Assembly (NCBI GenBank): GCA_964472905.1
Contig: CAYYMI010000014.1
Coordinates: 1 to 53,271, forward strand
Reading direction: 5' to 3'
DNA: 53,271 bases
Origin: Hellea sp964472905
GTDB lineage: Bacteria > Pseudomonadota > Alphaproteobacteria > Caulobacterales > Maricaulaceae
The notes under the pieces are model-generated. The model worked only from the letters and a program-made list of their open reading frames with translations, was not told the DNA's origin and made no database searches. The translations under genes were made by a program, and so were the position numbers. Of this stretch, positions 34,434 through 42,900 are shown one piece after another (the first letter of the stretch is position 1; each line of letters starts with the position of its first letter).

Positions 34434-35003
34434 CTAAACAGGCGAAACACCAAACAACGCCACATGACCGCCATGCATAAAGACTCCCGTTATTCCCAAG
34501 CCCACAATAATCGCTAAAATATCACCCATCGGTTTCGCGGATTTGTCTTTCAAATTGGTCCCGCGCTTATAGGCGCATATTAATGACACTGCGGCATAGA
34601 CGAAAAATAGCCCGAACATTAAAACCCGTTTTAAATCCCCGCCAATCGCCAAATGAAATCCGGCCCAGATGAGAACCGCCAGCATCATCGGGTGCTGAAC
34701 GGCGTTTTTAATATAGCCAAGCGGCATATAGGCGCTCGCCAGCAGGATAAGCGCCGGCATCATAAAGACCCAAGAGATATGGTGCAGGCTATGCGGGGCG
34801 GCAAAAAGCGTTTCCCCATTGGGCGCTCTGGCAAAGCCGATAATCATAGCGAAAAACCCAAGAAGCGTTACAGCCGAATAAATCCCCATATATTTAGCTT
34901 CGCCGATTGATTTGCGAATATCTTTGCCCTCCGCGCGCGACCTCATAGCCGAGAAGAAATGCGGGATGAAGAATAAGGCCAAGCCAAAAATATAAAGCGC
35001 CAT
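34434..35003 (-). CDS. NnrU-like membrane protein
   Basis: The 189-residue protein has about six membrane helices and the NnrU-family features SLHHISWVFMMPALILLASAY, YIKNAVQHPMMLAVLIWAGFHL and GGDL. NnrU proteins were named for denitrification loci but are widespread; a link to isoprenoid or heme-related membrane enzymes has been proposed for relatives. No denitrification gene is nearby, so no specific role is given. Confidence 0.8.
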   Translation of the reverse strand: MALYIFGLALFFIPHFFSAMRSRAEGKDIRKSIGEAKYMGIYSAVTLLGFFAMIIGFARAPNGETLFAAPHSLHHISWVFMMPALILLASAYMPLGYIKNAVQHPMMLAVLIWAGFHLAIGGDLKRVLMFGLFFVYAAVSLICAYKRGTNLKDKSAKPMGDILAIIVGLGITGVFMHGGHVALFGVSPV

Positions 35004-35170
35004 GATGTTTCCCCTTTACGTCTAATGGTGACGGCAGGGCCGTGGCGAGTCAATCTCTATGCCTGATCACCGGCCATGCGTTTATGGTCAGCCGCGAGGG
35101 GTTTGCGGCTGTTATTGCATTTGCACGTATGATGTCCGCGAAATGGGACGGTATTAGATAAGCAAATGCC

Positions 35171-35722
35171 CTAACTGGGCCAGACATGCGCGGCGCTCAG
35201 TCCTGCATTAATCAAACATCCCTGAACAGTAGCAGCGGGGCAGAGCTGGGTGAGGGCGCTTAATATGTGATTGACCTGCCTGCGCTGACACAATCGGGTT
35301 TTATATTCCAATCTGTAAATACATGCGCGGCCATTTGCCGATAATCGGCAGGCCCGTTCAAGAAATTGATTACCCGTTAATTGGCGCGCATTGAGATGGC
35401 GCAGACCGACATAGAGACGTGCGGCGGGTAGGCCGCGCCGTATAATACGCTTGCTTTGGCGATTGGCTAAAATTCGGGGAGCCTTCGCCGCACACATGGC
35501 GTTAGGGATGAGCGCGAAAGAGCGAAACCGTTTTGAAGACCGATAAGCGGGAGCTCGGTATAATTCAGCAAAAGATGACATCCATAACCGCATAAGTGCT
35601 AAATAGGCCAATAGTCCTGAACTGACCGATTGGGCATGGCGCTTGGGCTCTATCAGCGCGCAAGTTTGGCGATAGGTAAAGTCGGTATTTAATGTTGTAT
35701 ATGTCTGTGTTTCAAATCTCAT
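35171..35722 (-). CDS. Hypothetical ORF, doubtful
   Basis: The open frame of 183 codons is rich in Arg, Ala, Leu and Ser. It has no recognisable domain, no membrane helix and no clear ribosome site ahead of its ATG. It is the only long frame between the NnrU-like gene and the palindrome block. It may be a real orphan, a decayed gene or chance. No function is proposed. Confidence 0.4.
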   Translation of the reverse strand: MRFETQTYTTLNTDFTYRQTCALIEPKRHAQSVSSGLLAYLALMRLWMSSFAELYRAPAYRSSKRFRSFALIPNAMCAAKAPRILANRQSKRIIRRGLPAARLYVGLRHLNARQLTGNQFLERACRLSANGRACIYRLEYKTRLCQRRQVNHILSALTQLCPAATVQGCLINAGLSAAHVWPS

Positions 35723-35801
35723 AGGCGGAATATAACCCTGCTCGAGTTCCTGAGGATTAATCTTTTTTGATTTTTTTTAAATGAGGGTTAATCAACCGAT
35801 T

Positions 35802-35929
35802 TGTCATACCGCCGCGTTTCAGAAGGAGACGCCCGGTATCCATGTCTAGATATCGGCAGACGTAAAAATAGCTTTATAGGAAATCCCTAGGTATGGACAC
35901 CGGGCAAGCGAGCTTGCGTCGGTGTGACA
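35802..35929. repeat. Nested palindromic repeat element
   Basis: Outer arms TGTCATACCG (35802-35811) and CGGTGTGACA (35920-35929) enclose inner arms GCCCGGTATCCAT (35831-35843) and ATGGACACCGGGC (35893-35905), each with one mismatch or wobble. Two small hairpins sit inside: GCGTTTC/GAGACGC near 35813-35832, and GCAAGC-GA-GCTTGC (35904-35917). This is the build of a REP/MITE-like intergenic repeat. The whole gap 35723-36097 holds no gene. Confidence 0.6.
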
Positions 35930-35963
35930 TGGAGTAAAAGAGGCTGGGGCGCTCAATCACACT

Positions 35964-35994
35964 CGTCATGACAAGACCAAGTCTTGTCATGACG
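35964..35994. repeat. Perfect 14-bp hairpin
   Basis: CGTCATGACAAGAC and GTCTTGTCATGACG pair perfectly around a CAA loop. No T-run follows at once, so it is more likely part of the repeat block than an intrinsic terminator. Confidence 0.65.
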
Positions 35995-36097
35995 ATATTG
36001 TTTGAAAAACGACCCCTCCGTTTCACTACACGAGTTGGTGAGGTCTCGCTTTTTGTATTTTATTGGCATGTAATTGAGCTTATAGCTTCAAGTTACG

Positions 36098-36484
36098 ATG
36101 AGTAAGATACCGAAACTCCCTGATGTTATAAGGCGCTATATAGATGCCTATAATAACGCCAATGTTAGGGTCATGTTAGACTGCCTAACCGATGATGTCG
36201 TGTTCCAGAATATCTCTAAAGGCAAAGTTTCACTGAACATAAAATCAAAACGAAAATTTGAATCATTTGCGAAGATGGGCGTAGAGGCTTTTACAAGCCG
36301 TCAGCAAACAGTGGTTGAGGCGGTCACGCGCGGTAATACAATAATTGCCAAAATACACTATGAAGCCATTGTCGCCAATAATCTGCCAAATGGATGGAGA
36401 GCCGGTCAGGTACTTAAGTTTCCCGGTGTTTCAACGTTTGTTATTGAGGGCGAAAAACTTGCAAAGATCGTTGATGAAAGCTGA
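36098..36484 (+). CDS. SnoaL-like (NTF2-fold) protein
   Basis: The 128-residue protein reads as a SnoaL/NTF2-like cone fold (VIRRYIDAYNNANVRVMLDCLTDDVVFQNIS, then GWRAGQVLKFPGVSTFVIEGEKLAKI). Members are small cyclases, isomerases or binding proteins, and the function cannot be read further. It ends stop-to-stop against the sulfotransferase gene with no spacer. Confidence 0.75.
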   Translation: MSKIPKLPDVIRRYIDAYNNANVRVMLDCLTDDVVFQNISKGKVSLNIKSKRKFESFAKMGVEAFTSRQQTVVEAVTRGNTIIAKIHYEAIVANNLPNGWRAGQVLKFPGVSTFVIEGEKLAKIVDES

Positions 36485-37828
36485 TTAGACCTCGATCTTT
36501 ACAGGAAAGGCGTCGTAATAAAATTTAAACCGCTCGCGGATTTGTTCAGGCGCGACGCCAAAATGTTCTTTCAAGTGATAGCGCACGCGGCCATATTTTC
36601 CGCGCGGGTGGGCTTTAATAAAATCATCCATTTCTTGCCGCGCCTTGAGGGTGAGCTCCAAGTCGTGTAAGTCATAGATTTTCTGTACGGTCTCCATATC
36701 GCCGGCCATGAACTCATGAAACATGACATCCATGGATTGCTTGGGGCCCCACACGTTACGGTCTCGCACGCAAGCCTTAAGGAGCGCTTCGATACGGTCG
36801 GTCCAATAATCCAAGACCCATTTTGGATCGACAGAGGTTCGCAGGATACGGTGACCATAGGCAATCATCGTCGCGGTGGATTGGATAACGGCGACAGGGT
36901 CGCGGTGGGTGATAATCGCCGTGGCGTCAGGGAAGACTTTTTTAAGGACGGGGAGTTGCTCTGGGTTTTGCACGCATTTAAGTACCCAGCTTTTATCGCT
37001 TCCGCGTTCAATCTGGAGGAGCTTTAAAACGGTTTTGAGATATTCATAATGCGGAGTTTGGTCTTTAGAAAAATAATAATCGCGATAGCCCGGTACCATG
37101 GAGGTCCATTCAAATTGGTTACAGCCAAAATCAAAGGTCATGAGTTCCAGCTCTTCATGAATGTGATCCGGGTTCATCGGATGCATGGCGGCCAAATCTG
37201 GTCCCATAATTTGCATCCCTGACCAGCGCGCCGAGCAGCGCAAATAGCGCGGATCATTATGGGTCAGAGAATCTCCGCTTTTAAGAAAACGGGTTAAGGC
37301 CCGCGTGCTAAATTTAAGACCTGCGCTGGCCTTCTCTTGGCCGGGCGCATGAAAGGGCTCTTGCGCAACCCATAACGGCAGAGAATGAAAGCGCGAATCC
37401 GCGGCCAGCAAATTCACTAAATGCGTTGTGCCTGAGCGCGGGAGGCCTGAGACTGAGAGCGGCTTTTTAAGCTCTGTTGTTTTAAGCTTGGGCGTTTTTT
37501 TAATCCGGTCATGAATGATCAGATGATTACTGGCGCAGCGCACGAGGTCTTTAAAACATTGCTGCCGCCCTACGCCCGAAAGACCAACGTCGCTCGCATA
37601 ATCATCGAGCAAGACTTGCAGGGCGCCGTGAAAAGGGCGCGGGCCAAAATCCGTGAGACCTGTGGCCTCTTTCGCCGCCGAGAGGACGGCTTCTTGTGTG
37701 AAAGTCACTTTGGCGTTTTTAGATCCATTAAGGGCCAGCTTTTGGAGCCGCGTTAGTTTGGGCGCGGCCAAATCATCAATGACGATATCTGCTGGCTTCT
37801 TTGTACTTGGTTTTTTGGACATCCCCAT
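36485..37828 (-). CDS. Sulfotransferase-family protein
   Basis: The 447-residue protein carries the 5'-phosphosulfate loop SGLPRSGTTH (127-136) and a 3'-phosphate region near ITHRDPVAVIQSTATMI. These bind PAPS in sulfotransferases. The long N-terminal part before the loop is common in this group of marine proteobacterial sulfotransferases. The acceptor is unknown; no PAPS-synthesis or polysaccharide genes are adjacent. ATG codons 1 and 3 are both possible starts. Confidence 0.85.
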   Translation of the reverse strand: MGMSKKPSTKKPADIVIDDLAAPKLTRLQKLALNGSKNAKVTFTQEAVLSAAKEATGLTDFGPRPFHGALQVLLDDYASDVGLSGVGRQQCFKDLVRCASNHLIIHDRIKKTPKLKTTELKKPLSVSGLPRSGTTHLVNLLAADSRFHSLPLWVAQEPFHAPGQEKASAGLKFSTRALTRFLKSGDSLTHNDPRYLRCSARWSGMQIMGPDLAAMHPMNPDHIHEELELMTFDFGCNQFEWTSMVPGYRDYYFSKDQTPHYEYLKTVLKLLQIERGSDKSWVLKCVQNPEQLPVLKKVFPDATAIITHRDPVAVIQSTATMIAYGHRILRTSVDPKWVLDYWTDRIEALLKACVRDRNVWGPKQSMDVMFHEFMAGDMETVQKIYDLHDLELTLKARQEMDDFIKAHPRGKYGRVRYHLKEHFGVAPEQIRERFKFYYDAFPVKIEV

Positions 37829-37904
37829 ATCCTCCCATTTCGGAGTGTAGGCCTAAGACAAGCGCTTGCCAAGAGGCTGTAAGGGTACGGGTTGTGGCTA
37901 GACC

Positions 37905-40331
37905 TTAAAATATGAAATTACCCGCGTCGATGACAGACGTGACTCCTTTCAGTGTAATACTATTATTCTCTAAGTCTCCACGGATGGTAATGACCGCATC
38001 GCCATTGGCGTTATTGGCAATCATGAGGTCCCCTAGGCTCGTAACACCCGTGATATTGCGCAGGTCAATAAGATCGCCTCCATCCTCAAAGTCCGTGATG
38101 GTGTCATTGTCCCAATTATCAGAGAAGATAAACCGGTCATTACCCGCCCCCCCAATAAGAGTGTCATCACCCGCTCCGCCGTCAAGACGGTCAACACCGC
38201 CCCAGCCATTAAGCTCATTAGCCCCTGCATCGCCTGTAAAGACATCATTAAAGGCAGAGCCAAACAGGTTCTCGACATTGGTGAGCGTATCCCCAAAGGA
38301 ATGGCCCGCTGTCCCTGTGCCCGTAGAGAGGTCAACAACAGCCCGGCTATTGGCATTGGCATAGCGTACCTGATCAATCCCGTCCCCGCCGTCCAGCGTA
38401 TCCCGACCAAAGCCGCCAATCAGCGTATCATTACCGTCCCCGCCCAAGAGTATATCCGTGCCTCTATCACCATTCAGGAAGTCATCTCCGGCATTGCCAA
38501 TGAATGTATTAGCTTGATTGGTACCAACGAGAATATCATCAAAGTCAGAACCAATAAGGTCTTCTATGCCCTGAAAGCTATCCCCTGTGGCAAAGCCGCC
38601 ATCAAAGACTTGTGAGCCGCCCAGACGGGCTTCTACGCCTTCAAAGGAGCCTGAGTAGTCAATGACATCGCCAAAGCCGCCCCCGCCATTGTTAAAGTCA
38701 GCCCCAAGACCGCCAATAAATGTATCATCGCCATTGCCGCCAATCAGGCTATCATCGCCTGCGCTCCCGTTCAGCGTATCATTGCCGTTAGAGCCTTCAA
38801 GGACATTATCGCCCGTATCGCCCGTCAGACGGTCATCATGGTTAGAGCCAAAGAGGTTCTCTATATTGGTTAGTACGTCGCCTTGCGCGTCGCCATTAAA
38901 GGCGGTTCCTGCTGCCAAATTAATAAATACAGCCTCAGCAGAATTGGCATAGCGCGCTTGATCAATGCCGTCGCCGCCATTGATGATGTCTGCGCCTGGG
39001 CCGCCAATGATGGTGTCATTACCCAAACCTCCGTAGATTGTGTCATTTCCAAGGGAGGCATTGATAAATTCATCGCCCGCCGGCGCATGAATAACATCAT
39101 CACCTATGGTTCCGGTGAAGGTTCCATTTAATGGCACTGTCTCATGAGGTGATGGTGTTGTTTCACCAGGTAGAGGTGAATAGCAATCTGGCGATCGGCT
39201 CATAATACAAGCTTCAATTGCGGCTTTATCGATGGGGGGAGAATAAGAAATGGCGCCTGACACAACTCTTTCAACCACAGTATCGGGCAATCCGTTTATA
39301 TCCCATAGCCATGCCCCAGCATAGCCTTGTTCAAATAAAGCCGCATTTAAATCTTCTTCCACAGTCCCACTTGTAGGTTCAGTCCCCGCTCCGAACTCTC
39401 CCATGACGATTGGTTTGTCTAGTCCGCGTTCTTGCGCTGTAATTTGATAGGGGTTGCTAGGATGTCCAAATGCCCAATACCAATGGGCTTGATAAAAATC
39501 CAGAGTCCCCGTCGGGTCCGCAGAATCCGGCGCGGTTAAAACATCATTAGTATATTGTTCTAAAAGAGCTGTCTGTGACACGCTTGTTGTCACTTTAACA
39601 TTAGGGTCAATGGCATGAATACGGGCGGCCGCTAGGTTGACGAAACGTTGAAGTGCCTCATTACTCTGCGGATAAGACCCTAAGGGACAATTGTCATTAA
39701 AGAAGTTATTTGCTGTCGACATGCCATCGGCTTCATTAAATATTTCCCATGCAAATAAAGCAGGGTGATCACGAAGCTCAGTCACAAGAGGGGCGAGCAC
39801 ATTATCAATATAGGATTGATAATAAACATTTAGCATCCCGTTAAATCGACTTCCTCGGTATACAGCTCCATTGATATTGTTGGTTTCACTGCAGGCAATA
39901 TCATAGGAAAATAGCGAAATCGTCAGCAAAATACCCTCTTCCCAAGCTGCATCAAGAACATCCCGTACTTGTTCGATCATATCCTGATCAGACACACCAT
40001 TTTGCGTATTCGGGCTAATACCTCTAACGAACCCATCATGGCCGATATCGGGTGAAAACCAACCACTGGCATGAAGCCACCAACGCGCCGAATTTCCGCC
40101 ATAGGCTGCGAGCTTTTGAAATTCATTCTGCAATTGGTCTGGTGTTGAATCGACTTGTCCAACATCGAACCCAAAATTAACCCAAGCGATATTAGCCCCG
40201 TTTAGAAAAACAGGCTGTCCGAAATGAGATAGAGGGGCTTCATTTGAAACATCTTGTGCAAAGGCCGATTTTGAAATCAATACAAAGATGAACATTAAAA
40301 TAGACAAGATTTGTTTTAAACCTTTTGACAT
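37905..40331 (-). CDS. Secreted GH5-like glycoside hydrolase with RTX calcium-binding repeats
   Basis: From ATG 40331 the protein has a Sec signal peptide (LKQILSILMFIFVLISKSAFA). A beta-barrel glycosidase of clan A type follows, resembling beta-mannanases of family GH5: acid/base glutamate in WEIFNEADG and nucleophile glutamate in IVMGEFGAG. Two short Thr/Pro-rich linkers lead to about 380 residues of RTX nonapeptides (GGxGxDxLxGG), ending in the block DRFIFSDNWDNDTITDFEDGGDLIDL typical of type I secretion substrates. Having both a Sec signal and an RTX tail is unusual. A longer start at 40400 would put 23 residues before the signal. It probably attacks algal or plant mannan-like polymers; the substrate is inferred. 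No T1SS genes are in the window. Confidence 0.82.
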   Translation of the reverse strand: MSKGLKQILSILMFIFVLISKSAFAQDVSNEAPLSHFGQPVFLNGANIAWVNFGFDVGQVDSTPDQLQNEFQKLAAYGGNSARWWLHASGWFSPDIGHDGFVRGISPNTQNGVSDQDMIEQVRDVLDAAWEEGILLTISLFSYDIACSETNNINGAVYRGSRFNGMLNVYYQSYIDNVLAPLVTELRDHPALFAWEIFNEADGMSTANNFFNDNCPLGSYPQSNEALQRFVNLAAARIHAIDPNVKVTTSVSQTALLEQYTNDVLTAPDSADPTGTLDFYQAHWYWAFGHPSNPYQITAQERGLDKPIVMGEFGAGTEPTSGTVEEDLNAALFEQGYAGAWLWDINGLPDTVVERVVSGAISYSPPIDKAAIEACIMSRSPDCYSPLPGETTPSPHETVPLNGTFTGTIGDDVIHAPAGDEFINASLGNDTIYGGLGNDTIIGGPGADIINGGDGIDQARYANSAEAVFINLAAGTAFNGDAQGDVLTNIENLFGSNHDDRLTGDTGDNVLEGSNGNDTLNGSAGDDSLIGGNGDDTFIGGLGADFNNGGGGFGDVIDYSGSFEGVEARLGGSQVFDGGFATGDSFQGIEDLIGSDFDDILVGTNQANTFIGNAGDDFLNGDRGTDILLGGDGNDTLIGGFGRDTLDGGDGIDQVRYANANSRAVVDLSTGTGTAGHSFGDTLTNVENLFGSAFNDVFTGDAGANELNGWGGVDRLDGGAGDDTLIGGAGNDRFIFSDNWDNDTITDFEDGGDLIDLRNITGVTSLGDLMIANNANGDAVITIRGDLENNSITLKGVTSVIDAGNFIF

Positions 40332-40551
40332 TTTTAAATATGCTATGTGAGGTACTTTAACCATAGTTTTAAAGCTATATGAATTGATTTCAATTCGCAT
40401 TAAACCAAACTAATTTGCAAAGTAATAGATTCTCCTTAAACACGTATCATTATTCAAAATGCTCTAGGTCAATACAGGGGGGGAATGTGCTTGCAGTTAT
40501 GGTTGTAAATCGCCTCTCGCTTTCTTTTTCAAAACTGTCTAATTACGGCCT

Positions 40552-41502
40552 ATGAGTAAACAGACCGAGATATTTGAATTTGCGGATGCGGATTTAGTGC
40601 GCAAGCTTTGCGGGCCTAACCATGCGAATTTGGCGATGATTGAAGAGGCCTTTGGCGTTTATATCGAAGCGCCGGGAACAGCCGTGCATATTAATGGCGA
40701 CGCGCCGTCGCGGGCGCGGGCAGGTGAGCTCATCAAAGAAATTTATCAGCGCCTAGAGCGCGGCTGGCCCTGCGGGCCAACGGATATTCGCGCGCTGATT
40801 AAGGCTATGGGCAAGGGCAAGGTCAAAGCCGCCGCCGTTGACGCCATCATCCCTTTCCCGCGCCGCTCGCCCATTGTTCCTAAAACCCCGCGTCAGGAAA
40901 AATTCATTCATGCCCTGCGTGATGAAACCATTTGCTTTGGGGTTGGGCCAGCAGGAACGGGGAAAACCTTTTTGGCGACGGCCTATGGCGCGTCACTTTT
41001 GGCGCGCGGCGAAATCGCCCGTTTTATTGCTTGCCGTCCCGCCGTGGAAGCGGGAGAACGCCTCGGATTCTTGCCCGGGGATCTCAATGAAAAGGTCGAT
41101 CCTTATATGCAGCCGATTTGGGACGCGCTACATATGGTGCTTGGCCGTGATGAAGTTGATCGGCGTAAAGCGGCGGGCGATATCGAAGTGGCCCCGCTCG
41201 CTTTTATGCGCGGACGAACCCTTTCTGATGCTTTTGTCGTCATTGATGAGGCGCAAAACGCGACCATACCGCAAATGAAGATGGTGCTCACGCGGCTGGG
41301 CGAGCGCGCCAAATATGCGGTGACAGGCGATCCCAGCCAATCCGACTTACCTCATGGCGTGACCTCTGGCTTGGCGCATGCGCTTTCTATCCTCAAAGGG
41401 ATAAAGGGGATAGATCAGATTGTTTTTGAAGCTTCTGATGTGGTGCGTCATCCATTGGTAGGTAAAATCGTCAATGCCTATGAGAAAGATGCCAAGTCTT
41501 AA
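40552..41502 (+). CDS. ybeZ: PhoH-like ATPase YbeZ
   Basis: The 316-residue protein has a KH-like N-terminal part and a PhoH ATPase with Walker A GPAGTGKT (132-139) and Walker B AFVVIDEAQNAT. YbeZ works with YbeY, encoded next, in ribosomal RNA processing. It restarts the conserved block after the accessory insert. Confidence 0.95.
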   Translation: MSKQTEIFEFADADLVRKLCGPNHANLAMIEEAFGVYIEAPGTAVHINGDAPSRARAGELIKEIYQRLERGWPCGPTDIRALIKAMGKGKVKAAAVDAIIPFPRRSPIVPKTPRQEKFIHALRDETICFGVGPAGTGKTFLATAYGASLLARGEIARFIACRPAVEAGERLGFLPGDLNEKVDPYMQPIWDALHMVLGRDEVDRRKAAGDIEVAPLAFMRGRTLSDAFVVIDEAQNATIPQMKMVLTRLGERAKYAVTGDPSQSDLPHGVTSGLAHALSILKGIKGIDQIVFEASDVVRHPLVGKIVNAYEKDAKS

Positions 41503-41505
41503 TGA

Positions 41506-41991
41506 ATGGCTCCAACTGCTTTGCCTGACCTCCCTTTCGAGATTGATATCGCCATAAGCCACGCGCCTTGGTCTGAGGCCGTGTCTAATATTAAGGCGCT
41601 AGCCGTCATGGCTGTGGGGCAAGTGATGCAAACCCTCGACACGCCAAAGCTAGGTGAGCTTAGCCTTGCCTTTATCAATGATGCTGACATTCAAGCTCTT
41701 AACCGCGATTATCGCGGCAAAGATAAAGCGACCAATGTGCTCTCCTTTCCTGATAATGGCCCCGCCCCGCTTTTAGGAGATATCGTTTTGGCGTTTGAAA
41801 CGGTACATCGAGAGGCCAGTGAAAAGTCTGTGGCCTTTGAAGACCATCTGTCTCACCTCATTATGCATGGATTTTTACATTTACAGGGCTATGATCATGA
41901 AACCGAGGCTGAGGCTGCCCAAATGGAAGCTTTGGAAATTAAGGCGCTTGCGGCTTTGAATATTGACAATCCCTATGAAATTCCCGACTGA
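41506..41991 (+). CDS. ybeY: Endoribonuclease YbeY
   Basis: The 161-residue protein has the zinc motif HGFLHLQGYDH (H121, H125, H131) and the DYRGKDKATNVLSFP segment. YbeY takes part in 16S rRNA 3'-end maturation and 70S quality control. It starts 3 bases after ybeZ. Confidence 0.96.
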   Translation: MAPTALPDLPFEIDIAISHAPWSEAVSNIKALAVMAVGQVMQTLDTPKLGELSLAFINDADIQALNRDYRGKDKATNVLSFPDNGPAPLLGDIVLAFETVHREASEKSVAFEDHLSHLIMHGFLHLQGYDHETEAEAAQMEALEIKALAALNIDNPYEIPD

Positions 41992-42001
41992 ATAGAGCAT
42001 A

Positions 42002-42889
42002 ATGAGTACAGACGACAATTCGCCAGGGTTGCTTGGCAAGATTTTTGGCCGCTCTCCTTTTTCGGCAGATATAGATAAGGCTATCGACGAAGAGGGCCAG
42101 CTCTCAAAAGAGAATGAGATATCCAAAGAGGAAATGGTTGACGCCGCGGAGCGGTTCCACCTCCTACGTGTTGATGATGTTATGGTGCCCCGCGCTGATA
42201 TTGTGGCGATTGAAACCATTGCGACGTTAACTGAGCTGACACAGGCGTTTAAAGCGGCGGGGCATTCACGCTTACCCGTTTATAAAGAAACACTCGATGA
42301 CCCGACAGGCATGGTGCACATTAAAGATGTCATGCCGTATCTGATGTTTGATGCCAAAGGGCGCGGGGGTAAGTCTTATCCGAATAAAAAGGTTATAAAA
42401 TATATTAAGCGCCCGGTTTTATTTGTGCCGCCCTCAATGCTCGCGCAGGATCTTTTAAAACGGATGCAAGTTAAGCGTACCCACATGGCGATTGTGGTTG
42501 ATGAATATGGCGGAACTGATGGTCTCGTTACGATTGAGGACCTTATTGAAGAAATCGTCGGGGAAATTGATGATGAACATGACGAGCAGGAACCCGTTGT
42601 TCAAATTGTGACAGGCGCTGGCGGTAAAAGCGTTTGGGAAGCTGACGCCCGGATTACAATTGAAGATTTTGAAGAGGCTATAGGGCGTGAGTTTGCCACT
42701 GACGATGAAGAGGAAGATGTCGATACGCTTGGCGGTCTCGTCTTTACTCTGGCTGGCCGCGTCCCAGAACGAGGCGAAATCATTCCGCATCCCGACGGCC
42801 TTGAGTTTGAAGTCATTGATGCCGATGCTCGCCGCGTGAAACGTCTACGCATTAATGATGTCGGCCATCGCACAGCGCAAGCCAGATAG
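42002..42889 (+). CDS. corC: CorC/HlyC-type CBS-domain protein
   Basis: The 295-residue cytosolic protein has the motif VDDVMVPRADIVAIE (about 56-70), two CBS domains to about 190 and a CorC_HlyC C-terminal domain (about 210-285). It is linked to divalent cation export or to envelope function. It forms part of the ybeZ-ybeY-corC-lnt operon. Confidence 0.93.
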   Translation: MSTDDNSPGLLGKIFGRSPFSADIDKAIDEEGQLSKENEISKEEMVDAAERFHLLRVDDVMVPRADIVAIETIATLTELTQAFKAAGHSRLPVYKETLDDPTGMVHIKDVMPYLMFDAKGRGGKSYPNKKVIKYIKRPVLFVPPSMLAQDLLKRMQVKRTHMAIVVDEYGGTDGLVTIEDLIEEIVGEIDDEHDEQEPVVQIVTGAGGKSVWEADARITIEDFEEAIGREFATDDEEEDVDTLGGLVFTLAGRVPERGEIIPHPDGLEFEVIDADARRVKRLRINDVGHRTAQAR

Positions 42890-42900
42890 CCCCATATAAC

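Noticed and set aside
38033..38952. Several long frames antisense or out of frame in the RTX region
   Set aside because: Repetitive GC-rich RTX coding opens other frames by chance.
37905..39130. CRISPR-like short repeats in the glycosidase gene
   Set aside because: The repetition is protein-level RTX nonapeptide coding, in frame and divergent, without spacers.
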